A DNA stretch of 64,000 nucleotides, from positions 1 to 64,000 of the forward strand of contig CAIONQ010000032.1 in the NCBI GenBank assembly GCA_903859705.1, written 5' to 3'. The stretch's first letter is position 1. Each line of letters opens with the position of its first letter. Under the pieces are notes generated by a model, which worked only from the letters and a program-made list of their open reading frames with translations, was not told the origin of the DNA and ran no database searches. The DNA is from an uncultured Chthonomonas sp. GTDB taxonomy: Bacteria > Armatimonadota > Chthonomonadetes > Chthonomonadales > Chthonomonadaceae. The position numbers were made by a program, and so were the translations under genes. Of this stretch, positions 56,849 to 64,000 are shown one piece after another.

Positions 56849-57889
56849 ATGCAATGTGAATCTTGTGGTGAAGCAATTGAGCCAGAACATCGTTTTTGTG
56901 AGAGTTGCGGACACCCACTCATCGAGTCAGCCGTAGCAGTAACGCCTGCTCCGGCACCATTCGCCAAAACAGACAAAGAAAAAGAACCCGAGCCTACTTA
57001 TGCTTCCTCATGTAGATGCGGCGCACAATCGGATGCCCGCGATGCCGACGGATACTGCTCTGTATGCGGACTAAAGTTTGACATTGTAACCGTTGCTTCC
57101 GCCGGCCGAAATCATCGAGAAACGATACTGAACAACACATTTGTGGCTATAACCGATATTGGCAAGCGCCACCACACAAATCAGGATGATACCGGCATCT
57201 CTCTGCTTCCAGAAGGCACGGGAGCAACCATCGCAGTGTGCGATGGCCTCAGCAGCTCCTGCGCCGCCGAAGCCGCTTCTGAGGTTGCCGTAGCCGCCAT
57301 CCTGGATGCCCTTATCAAACATGCTGCCCCGAGCGATGCCAGTGTAATGCGCGCTGCCATTTCCTGTGCGCAGGCAGCAGTTTGTACCATTCCGTCTCCA
57401 CAGGGAGCTATTGGCGAACCGCCAGCAACTACAGTGGTTGCCGCACTCGTAAACGGAAATCACGCCGTTTTAGGCTGGGTTGGGGACAGCCGGGCGTACC
57501 TTGTTGGCCCAAGTGCAGACGACTGCCGATTGCTTACACATGACCACTCCTGGGTGAACACCGTGGTGGATTCAGGAGAGATGACAGAAGCAGACGCGTT
57601 GGCCTCGCCATTTGCACATGCAATAACACAATGCCTTGGCCCACTTACAGAGGAAGATGGTAGCCGCTCTCCCGATCCGGTGCCATCAATACTTGAGCTG
57701 GATATTCCAGCCGGTACCACCTTAATGCTGTGCTCGGATGGTTTCTGGAATTTCCTATCCGATCCAGCTCAGATAGCGCCATTCATGCAAGCCCCGGATT
57801 TTATTACTGCCGCCCGGCAAATGATTGATTACGCAAACGGCAAAGGCGGGCGAGACAATATCACAGTAGCCCTTTATTGCCCCAACTAA
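56849..57889 (+). CDS. PP2C-family protein phosphatase with N-terminal zinc ribbons
   Basis: 346 residues; AGGTGG stands eight bases before the ATG. Two zinc-ribbon modules come first: CESCGEAIEPEHRFCESCG, then CRCGAQSDARDADGYCSVCG. The PPM core follows at about 100-345 with the metal-site motifs TDIGKRHHTNQDD, IAVCDGLSSS, VGWVGDSRAY, LMLCSDGFWNF and GKGGRDNITVALY. These hold two Mg/Mn ions that dephosphorylate Ser/Thr. As the third gene of the operon it is the natural opposing enzyme to the PknG-like kinase and may reset the FHA protein. The zinc ribbons recall those of the kinase and FHA protein. Confidence 0.92.
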   Translation: MQCESCGEAIEPEHRFCESCGHPLIESAVAVTPAPAPFAKTDKEKEPEPTYASSCRCGAQSDARDADGYCSVCGLKFDIVTVASAGRNHRETILNNTFVAITDIGKRHHTNQDDTGISLLPEGTGATIAVCDGLSSSCAAEAASEVAVAAILDALIKHAAPSDASVMRAAISCAQAAVCTIPSPQGAIGEPPATTVVAALVNGNHAVLGWVGDSRAYLVGPSADDCRLLTHDHSWVNTVVDSGEMTEADALASPFAHAITQCLGPLTEEDGSRSPDPVPSILELDIPAGTTLMLCSDGFWNFLSDPAQIAPFMQAPDFITAARQMIDYANGKGGRDNITVALYCPN

Positions 57890-57942
57890 CCCGTTTCTGG
57901 CCCCATACAGCCATTAGTTTGTGATGACATCGGAGGAAAAAG

Positions 57943-59223
57943 ATGCAATTCCGCCTCGAAACATTTGTCAACTCTTATCTGCCCGTTGGCGCAACCCGGG
58001 TGGATGCGGTGGTTTCGGTTACAGCAGAAGGCAGTGCTGCTACACCAGGCAACCCGCTGGCGCAAGCTTCTACTTCGGGAGCGATAATTGGAATCATTGT
58101 GGATGTATCGGGATCCATGCAGGGCGATAGGATGCTCTCTGCAAAGCACGCGGTACGCAAGGCAATAGAGCTGCTTGATGAAAGCACCATGTTCTTCATC
58201 GTAGCATTTTCGGGCCGGGCTACACTCATATCTCCACTGCACCTCGCCACCTCCGAAAACAAGTATCAGGCGGATGCTCAGGTTCAGCGCCTGGAGGCAG
58301 GAGGCGGCACCTGCATGTCGTCGGCATTACTGGCGTCACAACAGGAGTTTAACAAAAGGCCAGAACTGCTCCACTATGCCCTGTTTTTAACGGATGGCAA
58401 GAACTCTGACGATGACCGAGCTGGCCTCGAGAGCGCCCTGGCCGTGTGTGAAGGCGTATTCCAGTGCGATTGTCGCGGAGTAGGAACAGACTGGCAGCCA
58501 CGAGAACTGCAGAAGATTTCGTCCAAACTGCTTGGCTCGGCAATGATCATCGCGCAGCCTGCCGGCATCGAAGCCGACTTCCGGGCGGCGATAAAAGCAG
58601 CCATGGCACGGTCGATTGGCGGGGTGAGGTTGCGGCTATGGACCCCAAAAACAGCAAAGGTGATTGCCTGCAAGCAGGTTAGCCCGGAAATTGTTGTGCT
58701 TACCGATAGATCTACCCAGGTGGATGCACAAACACTTGATTTTCCTACCGGTGCCTGGGGCAATGAGTCCCGAGATTACTACGTGGCATTTGAAATAGCA
58801 TCGGGAGACATAGCCGATGAGGTGCTCGCCTGCCGCCCGAGCATTGTTTACAGCGAAAACGGGCAGGATGTAAAGAGCCCTGCACCGCCAATTGTGGCAA
58901 CGTGGACCGATGATGAGGCACTTTCTACCCGCATCAACGACCATGTTGCGCACTACACTGGCCAGGAGGAGCTTGCGCAATCCATACAACAGGGCCTGGA
59001 GGCGCGCGATAGAGGTGATATCGATGCCGCCACACATATGCTTGGAAAAGCCGCGAAGCTGGCGGCCGAATCTGGCAATGAAGACACGTTCCGAAAGCTG
59101 GCAAAAGTGGTGGATGTGGTGGATGCCGCCCAGGGGACCGTACGCCTGAAAGCCCATGTTGATAAAGCGGATGAAATGGATCTGGATCTGTCTTCAACCC
59201 GTACTTCCCGAGCGCATCGATAA
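57943..59223 (+). CDS. von Willebrand factor A domain protein in the kinase operon
   Basis: 426 residues; GGAGG lies just ahead of the ATG. The VWA domain spans about 45-235, with an intact MIDAS beginning (IGIIVDVSGSMQGDRM), the middle metal residue region GGGTCMSSALLASQQEFN and ALFLTDGKNSDDDRAG. The C-terminal half has beta-rich then helical segments (TGQEELAQSIQQGLEARDRG) and resembles the tail of tellurium-resistance or YfbK-type VWA proteins. There is no signal peptide or anchor, so it is cytoplasmic. It sits between phosphatase and FHA genes, so it may bind phosphorylated partners or act as an adapter; that role is inference. Confidence 0.88.
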   Translation: MQFRLETFVNSYLPVGATRVDAVVSVTAEGSAATPGNPLAQASTSGAIIGIIVDVSGSMQGDRMLSAKHAVRKAIELLDESTMFFIVAFSGRATLISPLHLATSENKYQADAQVQRLEAGGGTCMSSALLASQQEFNKRPELLHYALFLTDGKNSDDDRAGLESALAVCEGVFQCDCRGVGTDWQPRELQKISSKLLGSAMIIAQPAGIEADFRAAIKAAMARSIGGVRLRLWTPKTAKVIACKQVSPEIVVLTDRSTQVDAQTLDFPTGAWGNESRDYYVAFEIASGDIADEVLACRPSIVYSENGQDVKSPAPPIVATWTDDEALSTRINDHVAHYTGQEELAQSIQQGLEARDRGDIDAATHMLGKAAKLAAESGNEDTFRKLAKVVDVVDAAQGTVRLKAHVDKADEMDLDLSSTRTSRAHR

Positions 59224-59256
59224 TAACTTCTGTAAAGCAAGCGCGATAAGGACCAT

Positions 59257-59997
59257 ATGGCCATGACCTACACCTGCCCCAAAAATGCGGCGCATCAAAG
59301 TGATGATCCCGAATACTGCTCTGTATGCGGTGCAAAGATGGCTGGTGCGCCATCCAGCATAACGGCACCATCAACGCCTGCCCAGAGCCCAACTCCTCCC
59401 GAAGCAGTAATCGGCACATCAACGGGGCAAACATGCCCGGATTGCGGTACGCCACGCCACCCTGGAGCCCGGTTTTGCGAGATATGCCGTTATAACTACG
59501 ACACAGGCACTGCAGGTGGAGTTGCCGCAGTAACCAGCGTTGCACCGGTTCCGGCCGCTGCACCAGCGGCTCCAGCTCCGGTAGTGGCGGCTGTTCAGCC
59601 AGCCTCTCCGGTAGCAGAGAGCGTAACCGCCGCCCGTTGGGAAGCGGTGATATCGGTAGATGCCTCGCTGTACGTCGATCCAGATCCGGCAGTGCCCTGC
59701 CCCACTTCAGACCCGGACCGCGTGTTTCCGCTGGATCTGGCGGAGAGCCTGATTGGCCGCAGAAGCGATCGCCTGGATATTCACCCGGAGATCCCACTTA
59801 CAGACCCCGGGATATCACACAGGCACGCAAAGTTATACAGGCAAACAGATGGATCACTCTTGATACTGGATGTTGGTTCTACTAACGGCACGCAGGTAAA
59901 TGGCACAGAACTTACCCCCGGAGTAAAGAAGGCTCTGCAGAGCGGCGATGAGATTACCATTGGCTGCTGGACGCGCGTAAAGATTATTCTGCTCTAA
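59257..59997 (+). CDS. FHA domain protein with two zinc ribbons (possible GarA/OdhI counterpart)
   Basis: 246 residues. The N-terminus has two zinc-ribbon modules (CPKNAAHQSDDPEYCSVCG; CPDCGTPRHPGARFCEICR), then a Pro/Ala/Val linker of about 45 residues, then an FHA domain at about 165-245. Key FHA residues are present: LIGRRSDRLDIHPEIPLTDP, the conserved ISHRHAKLYR and LDVGSTNGTQVNG. FHA domains bind phosphothreonine. In Actinobacteria PknG phosphorylates GarA/OdhI, a small FHA protein that then releases 2-oxoglutarate dehydrogenase; here the FHA gene is in the kinase operon. The N-terminal ETTS phosphorylation motif of GarA is not visible, so the analogy rests on domain and context only. 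Confidence 0.9.
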   Translation: MAMTYTCPKNAAHQSDDPEYCSVCGAKMAGAPSSITAPSTPAQSPTPPEAVIGTSTGQTCPDCGTPRHPGARFCEICRYNYDTGTAGGVAAVTSVAPVPAAAPAAPAPVVAAVQPASPVAESVTAARWEAVISVDASLYVDPDPAVPCPTSDPDRVFPLDLAESLIGRRSDRLDIHPEIPLTDPGISHRHAKLYRQTDGSLLILDVGSTNGTQVNGTELTPGVKKALQSGDEITIGCWTRVKIILL

Positions 59998-60040
59998 TCC
60001 CAACTAATGCCCGGATCTACCAGATGGAAAAGATCAAATC

Positions 60041-61420
60041 ATGATTGTTGCACAACCCGGTACAACCACGTCTCGCCCAAAGCTCAGCACGGCCACAATT
60101 GCAACCACCCCGGGGCAAATACAGGTGTTCGCAATTGTCATCACCCTTGCATCAGCCATGCTGTGGGCCGTGGCACAAAGCGGCATCGCATCAATGGGTC
60201 ATTCTATCCAGACAATCGGAAAAGACACAGTCCCCAGCATTGTTGCTGCCGAAAAAATACGCGCCAGCCTGGCAGATATGGATGCCAACGCGGCAAACTG
60301 CTTCTTTAGCCAGGGCACGCGTGAAGCGCGTGCCGCATATGAAACAGATCGGCACTCCGCAGCAGATAGCCTTGTATCCGCAGCAAACAACATCACCTAT
60401 GGCAAAGAAGAACGCGTGCCGATCCTTACTATGGTTGATGGTTTGCAGGGGTATGTAGGGCTGGTTGAAACCGCCCGGTCGAAAGGTTTCCCTCTGGGTA
60501 TGGATGCGCTCAGGCAATCCTCAGAGCAGATGCACACACAACTGCTTCCCGCTGCCGAGGCACTTGACAAAGCGAACTTCTCTCACCTGGATGAGATATA
60601 TAAAACCAGCAAAGAAGCCATTCCCGCGGCTAAACTACGCCTGTGGGTGGTTGGACTCTTAGTATTGTTTGCGCTCATCGGTTTGCAGTTTTACATTGCG
60701 GTACGAATGAAGCGCCTCATAACCATTCCTGTAACGGCAGCAGCCGTAGTGCTTATTGGCTGGCTACTGATGATGGGTAATGCCATAGGGGCGGTGGAGA
60801 GCGATCTAAAGACCGCGAAAGAAGATGCATTCGACTCAGTGCATGCACTCTGGAAAACCCGCGCGGTTGCGTATGATGCCAATGCCGATGAAAGCCTCTA
60901 TCTTCTGGAACGCGGCAGTGTGCGTACACCCGAATCTGGTGCCACACTGGAACAGGCCTTCAAACAAAACGTATCCCAGATAATTGGCCCAACAGAACCA
61001 GAGAAGATACTGCAGCAAGTTGGCACCGGCAAACCTAACCTTACTGGTTTTCTCGGCGAGGAAATGAGAAACATCACTTTTGACGGCGAAAAAGAAGCTG
61101 CGGTAGAGGTTGTAAAGACCTATGCAGCCTATCTGAGCGTAGACGAGAAGATACGGCAATTAGAAACAACAGGCAACCACCAGCAAGCCGTAGAACTGTG
61201 TACAGGCAGCAAAGTAGGAGAATCCAACTGGTGCTTCAATCAATTCGACAAAGCGCTTGGCAAAGTTCTGGATATCAACCAGAAAGCATTTGATAGTTCC
61301 ATCGAAAAAAGCTTCGGAGACATCGCGGGATTAACCATAGCCGCCCCCATCGTATCGGCAATCATCATCGCACTGGTCTGGATAGGCATACTGCCAAGGC
61401 TGAGAGAGTACAGGGCATAA
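60041..61420 (+). CDS. four-helix membrane sensor, GlnX-like
   Basis: 459 residues with four hydrophobic helices at about 28-46 (VFAIVITLASAMLWAVAQ), 200-222 (LWVVGLLVLFALIGLQFYI), 228-247 (TIPVTAAAVVLIGWLLMMG) and 430-450 (LTIAAPIVSAIIIALVWIG). Two long extracytoplasmic helical segments lie between helices 1-2 and 3-4. Actinobacterial GlnX has the same four-helix, two-sensor-loop layout and sits beside pknG with glnH. The second loop contains YDANADESLYLLERGSV. It is the last gene of the operon, 43 bases after the FHA gene. In Actinobacteria the binding protein GlnH signals via GlnX to PknG; no GlnH gene is seen here. Assigned by layout and context. Confidence 0.78.
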   Translation: MIVAQPGTTTSRPKLSTATIATTPGQIQVFAIVITLASAMLWAVAQSGIASMGHSIQTIGKDTVPSIVAAEKIRASLADMDANAANCFFSQGTREARAAYETDRHSAADSLVSAANNITYGKEERVPILTMVDGLQGYVGLVETARSKGFPLGMDALRQSSEQMHTQLLPAAEALDKANFSHLDEIYKTSKEAIPAAKLRLWVVGLLVLFALIGLQFYIAVRMKRLITIPVTAAAVVLIGWLLMMGNAIGAVESDLKTAKEDAFDSVHALWKTRAVAYDANADESLYLLERGSVRTPESGATLEQAFKQNVSQIIGPTEPEKILQQVGTGKPNLTGFLGEEMRNITFDGEKEAAVEVVKTYAAYLSVDEKIRQLETTGNHQQAVELCTGSKVGESNWCFNQFDKALGKVLDINQKAFDSSIEKSFGDIAGLTIAAPIVSAIIIALVWIGILPRLREYRA

Positions 61421-61574
61421 CAACCGCCCAGATCAACGCCAAAGTCAGCTTAAAAGCACACATAGGGGCACCGGTTGCTGTGCCCGGTTCGGGCTCGCTC
61501 ACCAAAAACTTATGACAGTAAACACGCAGTGCCGGGGGGTAGAACACCACCCATCCGGCAGGCGCGCATCATGT

Positions 61575-61650
61575 TCCTCTCCCGCGTTGCCTGCCTGTTG
61601 CGATAGCAACGACGAGGTAGGGCGAGCTTGCGAGCAAATGTGGGAGAAGC
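61575..61650. repeat. palindromic repeat element, copy 1
   Basis: About 76 bases with terminal inverted arms (CCTCTCCC and GGGAGAA) and a central hairpin GTTGCGATAGCAAC. Followed by AAGCAAGG. Shares this layout with copy 2, 127 bases away in the same orientation. Confidence 0.8.
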
Positions 61651-61776
61651 AAGGAAGTGTTCTCTGCCGTGCCCGAAGAATGAGGGATTCAACGGTAGAG
61701 CAGGGCCGCACATAGTGCCGGAAAAGCTGCCGCCTTCCGCCAAACCATTGCCAAACGGTACCGTTGCCGTCATAAC

Positions 61777-61850
61777 TTCCTCTCGGGTTCCCTGCGCGTT
61801 GCGATAGCAACTACGGCGTAGGGGCGAGGAACGAGCCATTTGGGAGAGGC
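61777..61850. repeat. palindromic repeat element, copy 2
   Basis: About 74 bases with arms CCTCTCGG and GGGAGAGG and the same central GTTGCGATAGCAAC hairpin. The identity to copy 1 is highest at the ends and centre, with variable internal bases, as expected for a REP or MITE-like family. Such elements often occur many times per genome. Confidence 0.8.
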
Positions 61851-61958
61851 TATGAGAGGCCCAAAGGTTACGAGTTAATAACACTTATCTACGCTAAATA
61901 TCGCATTACAGACCGGTGATGACGGTCAGGAGGCGGTTACCCATCCTCCTTCCGTCCC

Positions 61959-61991
61959 GAACCGTACGTGCGGGTTTCCCGCATACGGCTC
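61959..61991 (-). ncRNA. group II intron domain V
   Basis: The minus strand reads GAGCCGTATGCGGGAAACCC followed by GCACGTACGGTTC, the highly conserved catalytic domain V hairpin with GAAA-type loop and a bulge. It lies eight bases after the maturase stop codon and is the core of the ribozyme. Confidence 0.93.
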
Positions 61992-61999
61992 TCCGCCAT

Positions 62000-63427
62000 T
62001 TATTCCTTCCGGAAGGGAGCCCCGAGATTGTGTTGCCTATAGATGCGTTGCAGTTCACCCGGCCATATTAAGCCCAGGTTGGCAAGCATTTCATTGGTGA
62101 TGGTGCTATTCCACCATCCACTTCCTACTCTGCCCACAATGGATGATCGTACGCGGCCTCGAAGGTATTTATCAAGGTGTTTGAACGGTTCCTGAAAGGG
62201 CACATCTATGTGCTTGAAATACCAGTGCCAACCACGCATAAAGTCGTTTAGCTTTCGTATTATCTCCGTCACCCTCTGATTTCTCTTCAAGCGGGCAAAG
62301 GTAACATGGCGTCGCTTCACGGCCCTCTGCGTGATCAAGCGAGGAGTACGTTTTCGGACGGCGTCGCGAAATCGAGCGACCGACTTGGAACGAACCATCT
62401 TGCATTGAACACCGGTCTTCTCATACCGAAAGTAGCGGAAACCCAGAAATTCGAAGCCCGTGCTTACCGAAACAACGCGGGTCTTCTCTGGGTGCAGCAT
62501 CAGCCCTAACTGCCCCTCCAGTATCTCTCTGGACGCCAGCAAGGCGGAATGTGCTTCGTCTTCACTTTTGGTAAAGATGACAAAGTCGTCGGCGTAGCGT
62601 ACCAGACCAAATCCGGCCATTGTGATCGCCTTATCAAAGGCGTGAAGGTAGATATTGGCTAACAGAGGAGAAATAGGTCCTCCTTGTGGTGTGCCAAGCT
62701 CGGTAGGCTCTGTTCTGGATATGTCAGGAAGCTGTACGCCTGCTTTGAGAATGTATCGTATCAGGCGCAATATGCTTCCATCCGCAACTTCCTCGTTAAT
62801 GGCGCTCAGGAGTTTCTCGTGATCGACAGTATCGAAGAAGGATGCGATGTCAGCATCAACTACCCAGCTATACCCATGTCGTATCGCCTTATCCACAACC
62901 TGTAGGGCGGTGGAACATCCACGCTCCGGCCGAAAGCCGTGGCTACGGACGCTGAATATTCCCTCGAAGATCGGTTCGAGTATCTGACGTAGTGCCTGCT
63001 GCACGATCCGATCTCTAATAGTGGGAATGCCCAGAGGGCGCGTACCTCCTGCGCCTTTTGGTATGAACACCCGTCGGACAGGTACTGGCCGATAGGTCTT
63101 CTGTCGCAGATCAAGGCTAAGCTCACGAAGCCGATCCTCAGCATTCTTGCCGAACTGCTGGACAGTTATTCTGTCTATGCCCGGCGCGCCGTCGTTTTCT
63201 GCTACCGTTTGCCATGCCTTGGTGAGGTTGGAAAGAGCGTACACCTTGTAATACAACGAATGCCACTTGAGCTTTCGTACTGGTTTGCTCCTGGGTTGGG
63301 GGGCCGTCTGACTCTCAGCAGACCCGTTATATTGGGTTCCCTGCGCTTCGTCTTTCTCGTCTTCCATAGGAAGAGAGAACGTAAACGACAGTTGGCCTAC
63401 TCCGATCTTTGACTGCCGATTGCTCAC
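62000..63427 (-). CDS. ltrA: group II intron reverse transcriptase/maturase
   Basis: 475 residues from a GTG start, chosen because GGAGGG lies four bases upstream; a frame with no such site extends further. The reverse-transcriptase blocks are in order: NDGAPGIDRITVQQFG, RPLGIPTIRDRIVQQALR, HGFRPERGCSTALQ, ADIASFFDTVDHEKLL, LGTPQGGPISPLLANIYLHA and YADD at about residues 278-281. The X/maturase domain follows (FLGFRYFRYEKTGVQ, WHWYFKHIDVPFQEP). No HNH endonuclease zinc finger is seen at the C-terminus, so it belongs to an endonuclease-free class. It splices its own intron RNA and copies it at the target by target-primed reverse transcription. Confidence 0.93.
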   Translation of the reverse strand: MSNRQSKIGVGQLSFTFSLPMEDEKDEAQGTQYNGSAESQTAPQPRSKPVRKLKWHSLYYKVYALSNLTKAWQTVAENDGAPGIDRITVQQFGKNAEDRLRELSLDLRQKTYRPVPVRRVFIPKGAGGTRPLGIPTIRDRIVQQALRQILEPIFEGIFSVRSHGFRPERGCSTALQVVDKAIRHGYSWVVDADIASFFDTVDHEKLLSAINEEVADGSILRLIRYILKAGVQLPDISRTEPTELGTPQGGPISPLLANIYLHAFDKAITMAGFGLVRYADDFVIFTKSEDEAHSALLASREILEGQLGLMLHPEKTRVVSVSTGFEFLGFRYFRYEKTGVQCKMVRSKSVARFRDAVRKRTPRLITQRAVKRRHVTFARLKRNQRVTEIIRKLNDFMRGWHWYFKHIDVPFQEPFKHLDKYLRGRVRSSIVGRVGSGWWNSTITNEMLANLGLIWPGELQRIYRQHNLGAPFRKE

Positions 63428-63867
63428 CGGTCCCTCCAAACACCTGTTCTGACTGCGGTCCCTTTGCTTTTCCCTGCTTTCACAGGGTGTCAACGCTACT
63501 ATGAACCGCTCTGACTCCTCGCAGCCCCACTCCCATGGCATTTCAGCTTCAGAAAGCAGTTCCGGAGAGCCTTTCGGGACTCGCCGGAGCATACGAGGTC
63601 TCCCTCGGTCACGCACTTCTCTGTTCCCATCATCGCGACGCCAACCACGCTATGAGTTTCCTGTGCTGGGCTTCGCCTTCCCTAGCCGGCTCGCCCACTC
63701 ATCTCGCCGAATCGCGTTCACTTGAGTTTCGCGCTAATGTTTGGCTCCGACCCTTCACCGTTTCCCTCGCGGTAGCGGCTGTCATTGCCTACTGGGGGTG
63801 ATACTCTTACACAGGATCCCCCAAGCGAGATTTTAACTCGCTAGAGAAGTGCGCTGCGAGGCGCACT

Positions 63868-63983
63868 AGGGGCGCCGCTTACCGCGCCCGGAAAGGATTC
63901 TGTACCGCAACCATCAAATGAAACCAGCTCGAGGGTAAAATTCGCCCAAAATTTTCGATTGCAAACCCAAATAGGGCGCCCCT
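63868..63983. repeat. inverted repeat in the 5' exon of the intron
   Basis: AGGGGCGCC (63868-63876) and GGCGCCCCT (63975-63983) form a 9-bp stem across a 98-base loop. In intron orientation the right-hand arm ends one base before the intron 5' end. The sequence between is not coding. The remaining bases to the window end show nothing further. Confidence 0.6.
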
Positions 63984-64000
63984 CCGTGCTTCATCGCTTC

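Larger units (their letters stand above)
61421..61918. other. gene-free region with palindromic repeats
   Basis: About 500 bases after the kinase operon, holding two copies of a palindromic repeat (61575-61650 and 61777-61850) and, at its right edge, the 3' flank of the group II intron. No open frame with ribosome site or recognisable product. Confidence 0.7.
61919..63866 (-). mobile_element. group II intron
   Basis: On the minus strand the element begins GTGCGCC at 63866, the group II 5' consensus. A structured RNA region of about 440 bases then precedes the maturase reading frame in domain IV. Domain V (61959-61991) and domain VI follow, and the 3' end lies near 61919: the domain VI stem GACGG/CCGTC closes at 61921 and is followed by AT. 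The total is about 1.95 kb. Both ends, domain V and the ORF are present, so the intron appears complete. The exact 3' boundary is inferred and could be off by a few bases. Confidence 0.85.

Noticed and set aside
61421-61574. Remnant genes after the kinase operon
   Set aside because: No open frame beyond short random ones; only the palindromic repeats are supportable.
1-64000. CRISPR arrays, tRNA and rRNA genes
   Set aside because: No regularly spaced direct repeats of CRISPR type were seen, and no cloverleaf with a plausible TpsiC arm or rRNA-like sequence was recognised by eye.

Overview
This window reads as a chromosomal segment of a Gram-negative-type (diderm) bacterium with moderate GC. 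It combines planctomycete-style secreted proteins (DUF1501, DUF1549/DUF1553, 'planctomycete cytochrome c' CxxCH domains), PEP-CTERM anchored proteins, an LptD-like outer-membrane protein, a TolC-like protein, a SARP/BTAD-type regulator and a complete PknG-like kinase operon. That mixture fits Armatimonadota best; Planctomycetota or Verrucomicrobiota relatives are alternatives. This is inference from gene content. No rRNA, tRNA or CRISPR array was seen.

Layout. 1-9445: the tail of a GH81 glucanase, a basic-secretory-protein metallopeptidase with a TolC-like protein, an endonuclease/exonuclease/phosphatase enzyme, and a three-gene minus-strand operon (DUF1549/1553 protein with an inserted discoidin domain, DUF1501 protein, SMP-30 lactonase). 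9446-15211: a secreted TPR-like protein, a PEP-CTERM protein, a SARP-type regulator and a POTRA-HEAT fusion. 15368-27601: a carbohydrate island with GH127, a glutaminase A-like enzyme, a triple IPT/TIG surface protein with its own promoter and terminator, a clan GH-A hydrolase and a DUF5703 enzyme with an inserted LamG-like domain. 28024-30892: a GC-rich TolB-N/TPR/transglutaminase-like protein and a second PEP-CTERM protein. 31442-41313: a tightly packed five-gene minus-strand operon (S9 peptidase, DUF1501, Big2-DUF1549/1553, cytochrome-WD40, GH78 rhamnosidase). 41533-52965: a secreted protein of unknown function, a Gfo/Idh/MocA oxidoreductase, a possible 37-residue small gene, a GT4 glycosyltransferase behind a consensus promoter, an HExxH protein, LptD-like protein, glycyl-tRNA synthetase and PEP carboxylase.

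53284-61420 is the most notable region. It is a six-gene plus-strand operon: helical protein, PknG-type kinase (rubredoxin-like, kinase and TPR), PP2C phosphatase, von Willebrand A protein, zinc-ribbon FHA protein and a four-helix GlnX-like membrane sensor. It resembles the actinobacterial glutamate/glutamine-sensing pathway (GlnX-GlnH-PknG-GarA/OdhI) but adds a phosphatase, a VWA protein and a helical protein, and no GlnH is present in the window.

61421-64000: two copies of a palindromic repeat of about 75 bp, then a complete minus-strand group II intron (about 61919-63866) encoding a maturase/reverse transcriptase. The intron lies one base downstream (in its own orientation) of an inverted repeat in its 5' exon.

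Together the genes suggest a heterotroph with a large secreted repertoire for plant or fungal polysaccharide and protein breakdown, plus a kinase/phosphatase module probably tuning central nitrogen and carbon flux. Start codons were revised where a Shine-Dalgarno site or signal peptide pointed to a different one.
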